Assembly: GCA_022414725.1 (NCBI GenBank)
Contig: CM039462.1
Span: 115,937,409 to 116,001,408, forward strand
DNA length: 64,000 bases
Reading direction: 5' to 3'
From: Microglena sp. YARC
Lineage: Eukaryota; Chlorophyta; Chlorophyceae; Chlamydomonadales; Chlamydomonadaceae
Shown here: positions 12,290-25,200 of the stretch, piece by piece
Numbering within the stretch: the first letter of the stretch is position 1
Layout of the letters: each line of letters begins with the position of its first letter
Made by a program: the position numbers and the translations under genes
The notes under the pieces: model-generated
Database searches by the model: none
What the model saw: the letters and a program-made list of their open reading frames with translations, nothing else
What the model was told of the DNA's origin: nothing

Positions 12290-14220
12290 GTTTGAGCATA
12301 TTTGTGCGTATGTATGATCGTGTCTGTGCAAAGTACAAGGCTGCACCCCCGATGCATTTCCTGTCTATTATCAATTATATAATACCCCTTTTCCTCTCCT
12401 TTCTTTTTGTTATACATTATATTACCCCTGTATCTCTCCTCTATTGTAACTCTCCCCCCTCACCTCCTCCACACATCTCTCCTGCATATCCAAATAAGCT
12501 GTTTCAACCACAATTTGTACATTTGCACATCCCATCACCCTCCTGACCTTGTGTACTGTTCCAACCCAAAACATGTACCATACTGACAGAAACAATTGAC
12601 GTTTTTAAAATTTGACTGTTTTTTCAGGGTCTGGCGCGAATCCAGCACCCGTCAAGCCCAGGACTGACAAAGCGGCGGAATGGTTTTGCCCACCCTGGCT
12701 AATAGTGCGACTCGCGTTCGATCCTGCTGTACCCTTTTTTGACCCCTTCACCCCGTATGCTGTTTCAACCAAGAACACATACTAAGAGTCAAACTTGCAA
12801 ACTCAAAAACCCTCATGCCCCTTGTTATAAAACTGGATGGTAGGCAGGTTGTGCTGCTGTCCTGTCTCGTCAATTATTTGCTAAGTTTATGAAACAAACC
12901 CTCTCTCTTGTACTTACCATTAGGACAAACACCCCTCAAGAACCTACCACAAAACCCATCATGTGTATTGGAGCCGACGAGCCACCAATCTGAATAACCA
13001 GCCCACAAGTCCGAATAAAAATTCAAGTCGCTCAGTCATCCTCCAAAACATGACTGTACCAACCAGAGATACCAACCGGAGTCAGCAAGCCTCCTAATGT
13101 CTTGAATAACGTGACTAAGTATAACTTCAAGTCTGAAAATGGCAACTTACCGCACCATACTCAGAGGCATTGCGAGGGTGTCTTGCTCCTACAGGCTTCA
13201 CGGGCCGCTCATCTGAATTGTGGTAAAAGATGGCAGGGAAACGAGCCAGTGAGTATCGAAGCTTCAAGGAGCCTATCCACACACATGCAATTGTGATCAT
13301 CTCTCTTCTTGTATGCTCTGTGCATGACATCGTCATCATGTGTATACATACATGTATATTGCATGTGCATATTGCAAATGCATGTGTGTGCTTGTGTATG
13401 CATGTGCACGACATCGTCATTATATGATACATTTTACAATAAACTTGGAGACCAGTACGATATTGACCACCCTACGTATGTGACATACATCTGGTATCCC
13501 CAAGTTTTTCAGGTACTATATGCACACCTGGACATGATTTAAACCTGACTACACCCTTATGAGTGCTTTTTGTAATCAGGAGTGTGGTGTAGGAATTTTC
13601 ATTGTGCTAGACATGTTTTGTCTGCCTGCAGGTGACGGGTACCCTGCTGAATGCTGATAGCTCATGCAATTATTCCTGGATCATGTATCAAAAAGTGCAA
13701 TGAGAATCGCAAAATTGATTTATCACTGAAGCACGAACTCAGGGCCTCCGTCAGCCAGTTCATCAGTGCCTTTTCTGTTTATACCATCCTGATATCATGA
13801 TTGGACAAGTCCCTTTAGCCTATTTGGCTTCCCCTGGACTGTAACAACATGCATTAAAAAAATGGCATGCAATCAATCCAGATATATACATGCACAGGAC
13901 ATTCATCTTGACTGATCATTGCGCATGAGTATTGTGCTTGCTGCTGCTTGTTGTGGCCTGAAACATGGAAGTAGTCAAATCGATCAATGCTCTGTTAAGC
14001 TCATATTCCTGAAATGAATTAACTTTGTCATCAGCCGTTTATAATAGAAAGAGTGGGCAGGCAGGCTGACACCAGGAGAGGTAAGAAGTAATTAATAGAC
14101 CGGGATACGTTCAAAAGAAGTGGGCAGGGAGCCTTTGACTCCCGTCTTATACTGATAGGCAGTACAGTCTACCATAGACGACCGCTGTCACTGGCTGCAC
14201 TGGGACGTGTGCGCATGCCC
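12290..14220. other. Gene-poor stretch
   Basis: Pyrimidine-rich sequence near 12360-12560 and a CATGTG/CATGCA microsatellite-like stretch at 13330-13420. Short frames exist on both strands, none with recognisable domains. No gene can be supported. Confidence 0.5.
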
Positions 14221-14234
14221 TACTTCTTACCCAG

Positions 14235-14530
14235 GCTCGCAAAGTGCACATGTGGGGCAGGGGCAGGTTTCCAGCTCTGCCTGCTACCACGCCGGCCTAT
14301 GACTGGCACGGTGGGTGCTGCCAGCCTTGAGTGCAGCAAGGCCCTTGGTTTCAGCATCATCACCCTTTAACCTGAGAGATAGGCCAAGTGCACATGTGGG
14401 GAAGTGGCAGGTTTCCAGCTGTGCCTGCTGCCACGCCAGCCTATGACTGGCACGGTGGGTGCTACTAGCTTTGAGTGCAGCAAGGCCCTTGGCTTTAGCA
14501 TCATCATCATTGAACCTGACAGTGAGATAG
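14235..14530. repeat. Two tandem ~145-bp copies
   Basis: Each copy contains GCACATGTGGGG, a GCAGGTTTCCAGCT block, CCTATGACTGGCACGGTGGG and GCAGCAAGGCCCTTGG. The minus-strand frame across both reads KAGSTHRASHRPAW twice. Function unknown. Confidence 0.85.
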
Positions 14531-14631
14531 GCACATTTCATTGTGAAACAGGGTGATCTGCAGTGTTGCTAGATTTAGAAAGTCCATTCGCTACAGGTAT
14601 ATATTTGGACGTGGGAAGCTTACAAATGGGT

Positions 14632-14885
14632 TTTTAGAGTTGTGAAATAATTTTCACCCCAGGAGGTGGGCCTCTCGACACAAACCAGCAACACCGAGGA
14701 TTGGATAATTGATCATATGATTTGCAAGGGAGATCATGAGCATTTCTGCACTTGCCATGGCTGACTATTAATTGAATGATTCAAGAGACTAGATCAAAGC
14801 AACGCCATTCGAACTAAATCCTCGGTGTCGCTGAATTGTGTCGGGATACCCACCTTCTGGGGTGAAATTCCCTTCACAATTAAAA
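14632..14885. mobile_element. Inverted pair of dispersed element heads
   Basis: A plus-oriented copy (14632-14700) and a minus-oriented copy (14797-14885) flank about 95 bp of unrelated sequence, giving a hairpin-capable arrangement. Both keep the GGAATTTCACCCC or reverse block. Confidence 0.7.
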
Positions 14886-14999
14886 AACAAAAACTAATCC
14901 AGGGCGTCTGCTGCACCAATCTGGAATTGTCTTGGGAGCACCCACAAAGAGACTAGATCAAAGCTGCTTGATCAATCAGAAGATAATGATAACGCCTTG

Positions 15000-15104
15000 T
15001 GGGGCGTGGTGTTAAGGGAGCCCATCGTACTCGGGTGGGGAGCGGTCTCCTACCTCAACTGGACAAGCTACCATCGCGGTTGACGACGACCTGCAACGCC
15101 CAAG
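15000..15104 (-). mobile_element. Dispersed element body, inverted, next to a tRNA-like head
   Basis: Shares GGGAGCCC, GGACAAGCTACCATCGCGG and GGTTGACGACGACC with the bodies at 1570-1690 and 5178-5295, all as reverse complements of copy 1. On the minus strand this body directly follows the tRNA-like sequence at 15105-15181, the arrangement expected of a tRNA-derived SINE. Confidence 0.5.
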
Positions 15105-15181
15105 AGCGACCGAAGGGGGAGTCGAACCCCAACTCTTCGTTCCTTAGCAATCTGGTCTACCACTAGACCATTGTAATCGCT
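15105..15181 (-). tRNA. tRNA-like sequence, probably a SINE head
   Basis: On the minus strand TGGTCTAGTGGTAGACCA resembles an A box with D arm, and GGGGTTCGACTCCCC a B box with T arm. The outer 7 bases pair fully if two G-T pairs are allowed. The spacing between arms is not canonical and no good anticodon stem forms, so a functional tRNA is unlikely. A Pol III promoter region of a SINE is the better reading. Confidence 0.35.
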
Positions 15182-15601
15182 AAAGAGGCTCAATCAGAAG
15201 AGATCACTCAGTATATTGCACCCTTCATCTACCAACATCATCAAAAAGTCCTCCTTACAATCTGGAGTTGACCTTCAATCAGAAATCTAGTGCTGGAGGA
15301 AGATTGCTGCTGATGATGAAAATTTGATGTGTATTATCAGGGTAATATGTTTCCAACTTTTGCAATGCTAGTAATGCTACTGATATGTTATTTGCTGCTG
15401 CTGATGCTATTGCTATTGCTGCTGTAATAACCATATCAGATCTGTTTATATATTTGTATACAAATACACACTGCCCTGAGCTAAGGAAGTAAATATTCAC
15501 ACAGTATTTTTTCCAATACTGGTTGATTCTAATGAAGCTGGTGTATCAGTGTGTACAGAGTTTTGATGCTTTAATATACTAATTGGCAGAGGATGAGTAT
15601 A

Positions 15602-16193
15602 CAGTATGCGCCTTAAGTATTGGCAAGATTAAGTATTGGCAAATGTCATTTCCCCCCTAAAAGTGGGTCTCAGAAAAGCATGGCAAAACTAACTTGGCAA
15701 AGGGGTCTGTGGCTTTGACTGTCTCAAACTCAGACTTGAAATCCAGTTGGCAAAGGGTCTTATGTTATTGCTACATTTTCTTGTTACATGTTCATCAAGT
15801 AGTCTGCCCAAGCTTGATATAAAACCACGTATCCATTCAAATCAGGAGCATTAAATTTGCTAGGGCTTAGTAGCCAGACCGGTGCTTAGTAGCCAAATTG
15901 CTGGCTGGAGCCATGTAACCAAGTTCAAGGTCAAGTACATGTTTAGTAAACATTGTTTACATAGTAGTCTGCCGGTCTGCCCAAGCTTACTGAATGTGAA
16001 ACCATGTAGCAATTCAAATCAGGGACATTTAACTTGCTAGGGCTCTGTAGACAACTAGACACTAGACAGAGTACCATGGTAACCGTAACTTGGCAAAGGC
16101 CAACCACCTGGAGTGGTCTCAAGCTGCATCCCTAACCCGGTTTGGCAAAGGGTCGTTTGCCAAACCGTGTGCCAATACTTAAGGCGTGTACGG
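15602..16193. mobile_element. Tc1/mariner-type MITE, 592 bp
   Basis: The left end reads CAGTATGCGCCTTAAGTATT and the right end is its near reverse complement, ending AATACTTAAGGCGTGTACGG. The inverted repeat runs about 25 bp with a few mismatches. A TA dinucleotide flanks each end (15600-15601 and 16194-16195), the target signature of Tc1/mariner transposons. The interior has no transposase frame. It holds a duplicated segment of about 165-170 bp (near 15800 and 15965) and TTGGCAAAGG motifs. Its full-length ends suggest relatively recent insertion. Confidence 0.8.
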
Positions 16194-16207
16194 TATCTAG
16201 ATATTGC

Positions 16208-16395
16208 TAGGGATAGGCAATATGATATCATATGATATCATGTCATCATACGATATCATATGATGCCGGCGGTCTGACTAGGTAACTTTGGCCTGGGGCA
16301 TCATATCATATGATATTAAATCATACGATCTGTGTATGATATCATATGATATCATACTCGTCTTTGGTCAGCATCATATGATTTGCCGTTCCCTA
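16208..16395. mobile_element. hAT-type MITE, 188 bp, with 8-bp target duplication
   Basis: Ends TAGGGATAGGCAATATGAT and the inverse ATCATATGATTTGCCGTTCC CTA form terminal inverted repeats. The 8-bp direct repeat GATATTGC flanks it at 16200-16207 and 16396-16403. TAGGG-type ends with 8-bp duplications are typical of the hAT superfamily. The interior is made of ATCATATGATATCAT palindromes and codes nothing. Related fragments occur at 5401-5580, 20335-20450 and 20715-20760. Confidence 0.88.
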
Positions 16396-16639
16396 GATAT
16401 TGCAGGTCCTCATTTCTCTGATAGTGTTCTACCGTACAAGGTTCACGAAATTTTTAGTAGTTCACTTCTGAATTAAATTAAATTAATTATTTGACAGGCA
16501 GTGCCCTGGCAGTGCAGATAAAATACTGAATCTTGATCACTTGATGATTACCGGTATGAAACTATAAATCATAAATTTCTGGCTCCCTGATCATGATTTA
16601 GATTGCCTCGCCACTACTACCCCCCCCCCCCCCCCCTCC

Positions 16640-18900
16640 CCTGACCAAGCTGAACAGGCCTATCTCTCGGAGTGGGAAGTGTTGCTGAACGAACGAAGAC
16701 ATTTCGCGTAGTTTTGACATATCAGACAATTGCAGCGAACTCTCTGCATTTTTCCATTTTTAGTTGGCTGTCGCCCTCCTGCAAAATAAGGTTCGCATCA
16801 TCAGACCCACCTTGCCAGGACCGAGCACTCGAGCAGAAAAGGAAGGGCGCCTCCTCGCGACCCCAATATGAACCTTGCCCAAGGTAGCTGAAGGAACAGG
16901 GCCTGGACGAGGAAACTAAGTTGCTGCGTAAACTCGACTCTGGGAGCGAGGTTACGCTTTATTATTTTAGAGCGGCAAGGCTTACGCAGTGGTGTCCTTA
17001 ACTTCACGTCCTGAGAGTGGCGCATTACTCGGATGTAACAATTTCAATTTCAATTTCAATAGAGCGGCAAGGGAGGATAAATAAATAAATAATGACAAGA
17101 GGGGTAAGCACTAAGATGCGAAGTCATCTTACCTGACAACCTATAAAACCCTACTTCCCCCTCATCATAATCTGCATCTGATCTGTCCAAGGATAATAGT
17201 CGGGTGCCCGCTGCCCGTAGAGTTGGTAGTAGGCAGGGCCCCCCGGCAGGGCCCTGGGCGGCCCCGGGCATCCGGGCACCGCTATACTACGCCTTAAACG
17301 ATGTCGTTGACGGCAGCAAGGGTGGGGGGTGGACCAAGGGTCCGCAGCTCAGCAGGGCAGGACTACGGCAAATTCCGTTGACTTGCCACTTCAGCGAATT
17401 TTCAATTGCGCAAATTAAGAGAGCTGACAGTGGCGGGGTTGGTACGATTGAACCACTGCTCACGCTAGGGGTGCCTCGGTATGGAGGCAGTGATATGGGA
17501 GTTACCAGAGCAGCTGCCCGAAAGCGCTTCTAGGAGGCAGGGAATTAAATGGAGAACAAGTCATGTGCTTCTGCAAATATGCCAACTACTTTCAGCATTT
17601 TTGAGATGCCATCCATTTAGAGCTTCGCCAGACGACGTGTCCAGGCCATCATTGTTGGCAACCTCGGCGACCTACTTAACAGCCTGACACTTTCACCTTC
17701 CGTTTTTTCTCAATTTGGGGGGACATTTTGGGGGCACTTTTGAAGTGCAGTACAATACCACAATTAGATTACCTACGATCACTCCGCCTGCTGGATGGTG
17801 AGCAGCCTGAAGACTGATAGACCACACACCTCGACCCCACCCCTTGATGGCGGCCACTTGAGTGTAACCCACATTCTGGGCCACACACTCATCCCCTTCC
17901 ACACACACACCACCCCGACCCCACCTCTTGCAGACGGCCACATGAGTGTAGCCCAAGTAAACAAATGTATCATTCCAAATCGAGGCCATAAGCGACGAGT
18001 AAAAGCCAGATTTGTCTTAGAAATTACAGTTTCTAGAATTTTGTTTCTCTCTCGCTCCCTCACCCTCTCTCTGGCTCTCTCTCACGCACTCTCACACCTC
18101 GACTCTCCAGATAAGGACCAGTCTTTAACCTGTATAATCCGAATACTTGGCTCCCCGGTTTCCGTGGGTATATCACGGGGGGGAACTTAGCATTGGAAAA
18201 TGGCGAGCAGCCCCAAAGTTGGCTGAAAACCGGGTAACAATACAAGCCAAGCAACATCCAAACCAATCTCGACTCTCAATACCCCACCATCTCCCTCCCT
18301 ACCCATGCATACCCTCCCAACTGGCCCAACAAAGTTAAACGGAGAGCATACACAACTCCGAAAACATTACCAAGCAGGTGCTGGGCAAGACTTTAACTGT
18401 CTCATCTGTTTAACTGACTCCCTGGTTGGTGGGTATCGCACGCGGGGACATGGATTTGGAAGACGGTGAGCAGCCCAGAGTTGGCCGAAAACCATGTAAC
18501 AATCCAATCCATAAGTCCTTCCCCAACCAACAGCTGCCTTGTGTTGTATAAGTTCAGCATCATTGTGTAGTACAGATTTTTAGCAGCAGACTCAATCTGG
18601 TCCCCCTCTCCTTGGGCAGCACAGGGGTCCTGCCCCCTAGCAGTACACACGCACCTAGTCCTGCTCCAACATTAGCAACAGACTTAACCTGGTCCCCCTC
18701 CACTGTTTCTATTATTAGCTACGCATGGCAGCTTCCTGTCAGCTCTATTAGCAACATACCAGACTCAATCTGGTCCCCCTCTAGTGTTTCTATTTGGGGG
18801 CAAGGCATGGCAGCTTCCTGTCAGCTCCATCAGCCAGCCACTGGGCATATTCCAAAGCTTTCAGCTTCATTAGAATGCCCTCTATGCCAGCTTTCAGGCA
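16640..18900. other. Region without a recognised gene
   Basis: Several frames of 60-130 codons exist on both strands (for example 17204-17533 plus) but show no domain, no splice-consistent extension and no repeat-independent conservation I can judge. A poly-C tract precedes it at about 16620. Two similar segments near 18150-18260 and 18420-18510, sharing a CCATTTTCCAATGC-like block and AACC(A/G)(T/G)GTAACAAT, suggest an old duplication. Confidence 0.4.
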
Positions 18901-19004
18901 CGCTTACTAGCTTCAGATTTGGCCCAAGGACAGGGAACGGGAGCTGCATGGAAGATGCCACACGTAGCCCACAAAAGAAACAGTGTCCCCATCTACTTGG
19001 ATTT

Positions 19005-19262
19005 CTTCTCCTTCTTCTTCACCACCTCAGTACCCACCACCTCCACTGCCTCCTTCACCGCCCCAGAAGTGCCCTTGCCTGCTCTCTTCCTGGCAGCTAC
19101 CTCCTGGCGCCCCCTCTCTACCTGGACCCATATCCCCCTCTACTTCTCCTTCTTCTTCTCCTTCTTCTTCACCACCTCAGTACACACCACCTCCACCGCC
19201 TCCTTCACCACCTCAGAAGTGCCCTTGCCTGCTCTCTTCCTGGCAGCTACCTCAGAGGCGCC
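19005..19262 (-). pseudogene. Two decayed copies of the CLPTM1 last-exon tail
   Basis: Immediately beyond the CLPTM1 stop codon, two tandem segments of roughly 125 bp repeat the lysine-rich end of exon 9 (minus-strand KKEKKK and EVV motifs, preceded by ARKRAG-like sequence). They are diverged and not in one frame. They would be 3' UTR or downstream DNA, and show the same edge-duplication seen in the introns. Confidence 0.75.
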
Positions 19263-19266
19263 CCCT

Positions 19267-22200
19267 CTACTTCGACTTCTTCTTCTCCTTCTTCTTCACC
19301 ACCTCAGTAGCCACCACCACCTCCTTCACAACACCAGCAGTCCCCTTGCCAGCCCTCTTCCTCGCCAAAGCTGGCTCAGATCCGTCTGGCTCACTCTTCT
19401 CTCCCTCACCCAGGAGCTTAACCTCCTCTTCCTCCTCTTCTGCTCCCTCGCCCTCGATGGCCTCCGTCTTCCCCTCTGCTGGCCCGGCATACCCGAACTC
19501 GTTAACCCTGCTTGTATCCACGCGATAGATCCAGCGCTGGTAGAGGAAGATGCAAAAGATGACGTCGTCGCGGAAGACGCTGATTCGGTGCAGCAGCGGC
19601 ATCTTGATGACGAAGGCAAACAAGTCGTCGATGATGGTGTTCAGGAACTTGTAGGACATCTGGCGCCATGGGAGGTGGGCCACACTCTGGAGATGGGAGG
19701 GAGGGGCAGACAGTAAGACAGGCGGGAGGGGGGGGGGGGGGGCAGACAGTCAGACAGTCAGACAGTGCAGATAAGTTTTAGTTTCCAGGGAACATAATAA
19801 ACCATGTTATAAGCGATTCATTTTCGCATAGGTGATTCATTTACGCTTAGGCGATTCATTTACTAATTGACTCGCAGAGGAAGTACCTGCCCCAAACAAA
19901 CAAAATCATCTTGAGCTCAGGTATTTCAGCTTGTTGAGTTAGTTGCAGTTGAGTTAGCTGTAGTTGAAACAAAAACTCTTGAGCTTCTAGTCAAGGTAGC
20001 TGAGTTAGTTGAGTTAGTTTTAGTTGATTTAGTTGAGCTAGTACTTCGAGGTCTAGTCGAGGTAAGCAGATCATCTTGAGCTTCTAGTCAAGGTGGTTGA
20101 GCAAGATGGGCTCGTAGTTCAGGTGACAAATCATCATCAGCTCCTAGTCAAGTAGTTGAGTTAGTTGAGTTAGTTTCAGTTGAGTTAGTTGAGCTAGTGG
20201 ATGAGGCCAAGAAATCATCTTGAGCTTGTAGTAGAGCTCGGGGAACATGAGGATGAAACATGTAGACAACACCAACACAACTCAATGTTAGCGGTGACTT
20301 ATGCCACCACATGTTTCTGTGCTTCTGATATTTATATACATGATATGATATCATATTGCCCTTCCCTACTTATGCCACCATGTGTTTCTGTGCTTCTGAT
20401 ATTATATATACATGATATGATATCATATTGCCCTTCCCTACTTATGCCACATGTGTTTCTGTGCGGTTCTGTTCTGTGCTGTTTCTGTGCTGTCCTGTGC
20501 GGTGTTTCTTTATCGAGCGTGTTGCGAGAGCCAGTCATTCACATACTAACACACTTAGGCGGCAACTGCCCGACTATAATTAAAATACACCTTACGCTTG
20601 TAGTTGAGGTAAAGCGTAAGGCACATGAGGATGAAGCCGAGCATGTAAACAGCACCAACCAAGCTCATTGTTTGCTTTGACTCATGCGACCATGTGTTCC
20701 TGTGCTTATGATAGTATATATGCATGATATTATATGATGTCACATCATATTGCCGTTCCCTTATTCCCGTTCACTTATGCCACCATGTGTTTCTGTACTT
20801 ATCAAGCGGGACACATGAGGATGAAGCCAAACATGTAAACAGCACCAACACAACTTATTGTTTGCTGTGACTTATGCAACCATGTGTTTCTGTGCTTATC
20901 TATTGATTATTTTTCATGAGGCATTCATTTAGATGATCACATACTTGGGCGGAACCAACCCCACACAAACAAACAACAAATAGCAGCTGCGAGGGGATAG
21001 GACAGCTACGGCCAACAGGACCTTCAAAACAAAAAAGCCCCGGATATCCATTTGTAAGGGGTAGATGGCCAGCTAAGCTGTCCCAAACCCGACCAACCTC
21101 CAGCTTGTGGTTCAGAGAAAGCTGGGGGAACACGAGGATGAAGCCGAACATGCAAACGGCACCAACCAAGCGAAGAATTTCCCGTGACTTATGTGTTCAC
21201 TTGTTTTAGTGCATATGGAGTTCTTTACAAGAGCCAGTCATTCACATATTGACACACTTGGGCAGCACCTGCCCGACTAGAAACAAGGCTCACCTTCAGC
21301 TTGTAGTTGAGGTAGAGCTGAGGGCACATGAGGATAAAGCCGAACATGTAAACGGCACCAACCAAACTGTTGATCAGCCAGCTCCACCAGCTCTTGTGGG
21401 TCTGGTACATGAGGGCGTAGACGGCGTAGCCAGCCACCAGGGGGTACAGGACGTAGCTCAAGTACCGCATGGCGTCTGCGTCATGCTGCTTGGTGGTGGA
21501 ATAGGAGGCCCTGTTGTATAGGAGGTTGTGGTCTTTAGCGCATGGGTTGGGGGGCTTTGGTTGGGGTGGTTCCACCAGGAGGTGGAGGAAGTAGCTCAAG
21601 TATTTCATGCTGCTTAGCGGTTGAGTAGGAGGCCCTGCTGTGCAGGAGGTTGTGTTCTTTAGCGCAGGGATTGAGGGGTAGGGGTAGGGGTTGGAGGGTA
21701 GTGGGTAGGGGTAGGGGTTCCACCAGGAGGTGGAGGAAGTAGCTCAAGCACCGCATGGCGTCTGCGTCATGCTGCTAAGTGTTGGAATAGGAGGCCCTGT
21801 TGTTCAGGAGGTTGTGATTTTTAGCTCAGGGGTTGGGGGATGAGGGGTTGAGGTTGGGGGGGTTGGGGTAGGGGTTGGGGTAGGGGTTGGGGGGGTAGAG
21901 GTTTGGGGGGTAGGGGTTGGGGGGTAAGGGTTCCTCCAGGAGGTGAAGGAAGTAGCTCAAGTACCGCATGGCGTCTGCGTCAAGCTGCTTGGTGGTGGAA
22001 TAGGAGGCCCTGTTGTACAGGAGGTTGTGGTCTTTAGCGCAGGGGTTGGGGAGGTTGAGGGGTTGGGGTTGTTGGGGTTGGGGGGTTTGGGGGGGGGGGG
22101 TAGGGGTTGGGGGTTGAGGGGTACGGGTAGGGCCGGAGGGGTAGGGGTTGCGGGGGTTGCGGGGGGGGGGGGGGGGGGGGGGGGGGGAGAGGGTTGGGGG

Positions 22201-25200
22201 AGTAGGTGTTGGGTTGGGGTTGGGTAGGGTTTGGGGGGGGTTGGGGGGTAGGGGGTTGGGGGGTAGGTGCTGGGGGGTAAGGGGTAGGGGTTGGGGGGTA
22301 GGGGTTCCACCAGGAAGTGGAGGAAGTAGTACAGGTGCTTCATGCTGCCTAGTGGTTCAGTAGGAGGCCCTGTTGTGCCAGAGGAGATGGGTAGGTGCAT
22401 CGTTGTGGATAGTTGTGGAAAGTTGTGGAGGAGGCGGAGGCGGAGGAGGAGGAAGTACAGGGTTAGGTTTTGGGAAGGGTTTCGGGTAAGTGTTTGTGGG
22501 TGCGTTTGGGTGGCAGTGGTGGCACCCAACAACCCATGGCCCACCCAGCCTCCCCATACAGCCACTCAGCCAATCAGCTACCCATGACTCACCCAACCTA
22601 CCCATCCACCCACTTGGGCCACGCGCTACCCACCTGCCTTCGTAGGAGATGAAAGGGAAGTGGTCCAACAACCATCCACCCACGACCCTCTCAGCCAACC
22701 TTTCCACCCACTCATCCACCCAACTACCCACCCACCCACAACCCTCCCAGCCTACCCATCCACCCACTTGGGCCACACGCTACCCACCTGTGTTTGAAGG
22801 AGATGAAAGGGAAGTGGTCCAACAACCATCCACCCAGCCTACCCCTCCACCCACTCAGCCACCAAACTACCCATGACCCACCCAGCCTACCCATCCACCC
22901 ACTTGGGCCACACGCCACCCACCTGTCTTTAAAGGAGATATAAGGGAAGTGGTCCAACAACTTGACCTCCGTCGCCTTGGTCATCTTGATCCTACCTCCA
23001 TCTCTTCCCCTTCCCTCTGTCCCATCTTCCCCCCGCCCCCCCCCCCCCAGGTAACCCATCTTTCCACGACCCTCTCAGCCCCCCCAGACCACCCATCCAC
23101 CCATGACCCACCCATTTGGGCCACGAGCTACCCACCTGTCTTTGAAGGAGATGAAAGGTAAGTAGTCCAACAACTTGACCTCCATCGCCTTTGTCACCTT
23201 GACCCAACCTCCATCTCTCCCCCTTCCCTATGTTCCGTCTTTCCCACTCTCTTCCTCCCCCCCCCAGCCTACCCATCCACCTGTTTTTGGAGATGAAAGG
23301 AAAGTGGTCCAACAACCATCCACCCACTAACCTCTCAGCCCACAATTCCACCTAGCCTACCCAGCCACCCACGCAGCCACCCAACAACCCATGGCCCACC
23401 CAGCCCACCCATCTACCCACGACCCTTCCAGCCCACTCATCCACCCACTTGGGCCACGCGCTACCCACCTGTCTTTGAAGGAGATGAAAGGGAAGTGGTC
23501 CAACAGCTTGACCTCCATCGCCTTCGTCACCTTCCAGAATTCTATAGCCGTTCCCACCACAGAGCTGAACAGAATCACCATGGAAGTCTCATTGTCAAAG
23601 AGGTAGAAGAGAATGATGAGCTGGCAGAACGCATTGATCAGGACCCTGAGGACCAGAAGAAGGGAGGGGTGGGTGTGGGGTGGAGGTGGGGGTGAGGTGG
23701 GGGTGGGGATGGGGGTGAGGTGGATGTGGGGGTGATGGTGAGGTGGGGGGGCGGGTTGGGGTGAAGGAGGGGGTGGGGTGGGGGGGACGGGGATAGGGAA
23801 AGGGTGGGTGGGTGGGTGGGTGGGTGGTGGTGGTGGTGGTGGTGGGGGGGGGGGTCAGTGTAGGATGGATGAATAATGTGTGTGTTTAGGGTGGGTGTGG
23901 ATGTGGTGGGGGACGAGTGGAAGGGGTGGGTGTGGAGATGGGTTGAAGGGGTGTGGTTGGGGGTCAGTGTAGGATGGATGTTTAATGTGTGTGTGAAGGG
24001 TGGTGGCCCATGTAGGTGGAGGTGGGTAGCTCGAAGGAGGGGGAGCAGAATGATGAGTTGGCGGAATACATTGATCATGATACTGAGGACGGGGAGAGGG
24101 AAGGGTTGGAGGTGGGTGTGGGGAGTGGGCATGACTGTGAGGTGGGGGTGAGGTGGGTGGGGATGAAGGTCGGTGGTTGGGTGGATGTGAAGGTCGGTGG
24201 GCGGGTGTGAAGGTTGGTGGGTGGGTGTGGGAATGAGTGGAAAATACACACCCTAAGTCACTTGACAGACCCCACTTTTTCTCTCGGCTACATGTTGCTC
24301 TGCACTCACGATCGTGCTGACAGACCCTCCATTGACTTGTTCTCCTTCCAGAAGCCAATGTCGTTCTTGAAGGCAAGGACGTCGAACACAGTGTGCAGCA
24401 TGGACACGATGAATGTGAGGGCCTGCACAAGAGATTAGCAATTAGCAATGGTTGTGCTTGAGTTTATTCGCACTGGGTGTGCTTGAGTGAGGGGGGAGTG
24501 ATTGTGAGAGAACAAGGACACCAAACACATTGTGCAGCATTTACACTGCGGATGTGAGGGCCTGCACAAGATATTGATTTTTCATTAATTATACCTGTAT
24601 TCATTGCGGCGGCATGTGACGAGGGGGAAGTGAGTGTGAGAGGACAAGGACACCAAACACCGTGTGCAGCTTAGACACAACGAATGTGAGGGCCTGCACA
24701 AAGGATAAGCAATTAGCAATGGTTAAGCTTGAGTTTATTTGCACTGGGTGTGCTTGAGTGAGGGGGGGTGAGTGTGAGAGGACAAGGATACCGAACACAG
24801 TGTGCAGCATAGACACAACGAATGTGAGGGCCTGCACAAAGGATTGAATTTGCTTAAGTTAAGTTATACCTAAATTCATTGGCGGCATGTGACGAGGGGG
24901 AAGTGAGCGTGAGGCGACACCAAACACAGTGTGCAGCATGGACACGATGAATGTGAGGGCCTGCACAGGAGATGATATCTGTCAGCACGATCGTGATAGT
25001 AACATGTAGCCAACACTTTTTCTTGTATCCTGCGATGCGTAACAAATTGAGCTACTTGGTGCGACCCCAGTGCGACCCGCTGCCACCCGAACCAAACTGG
25101 TTCAGGGGGGGGAGGGGGGGGGGGTATTCTGACTAGTTTAGCTGGACCCATGCGTCGTCATGGTTGTGCTTGAGTTTATTAGCACTGGGTGTGTGTGAGT

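Noticed and set aside
18612..19716. Long plus-strand Ser/Pro/Leu-rich frames
   Set aside because: They are antisense to the CLPTM1 last exon and its decayed downstream copies.
21957..24448. Pro-rich minus-strand frames of about 200 codons
   Set aside because: They derive from G-rich minisatellite in CLPTM1 introns 6 and 7.
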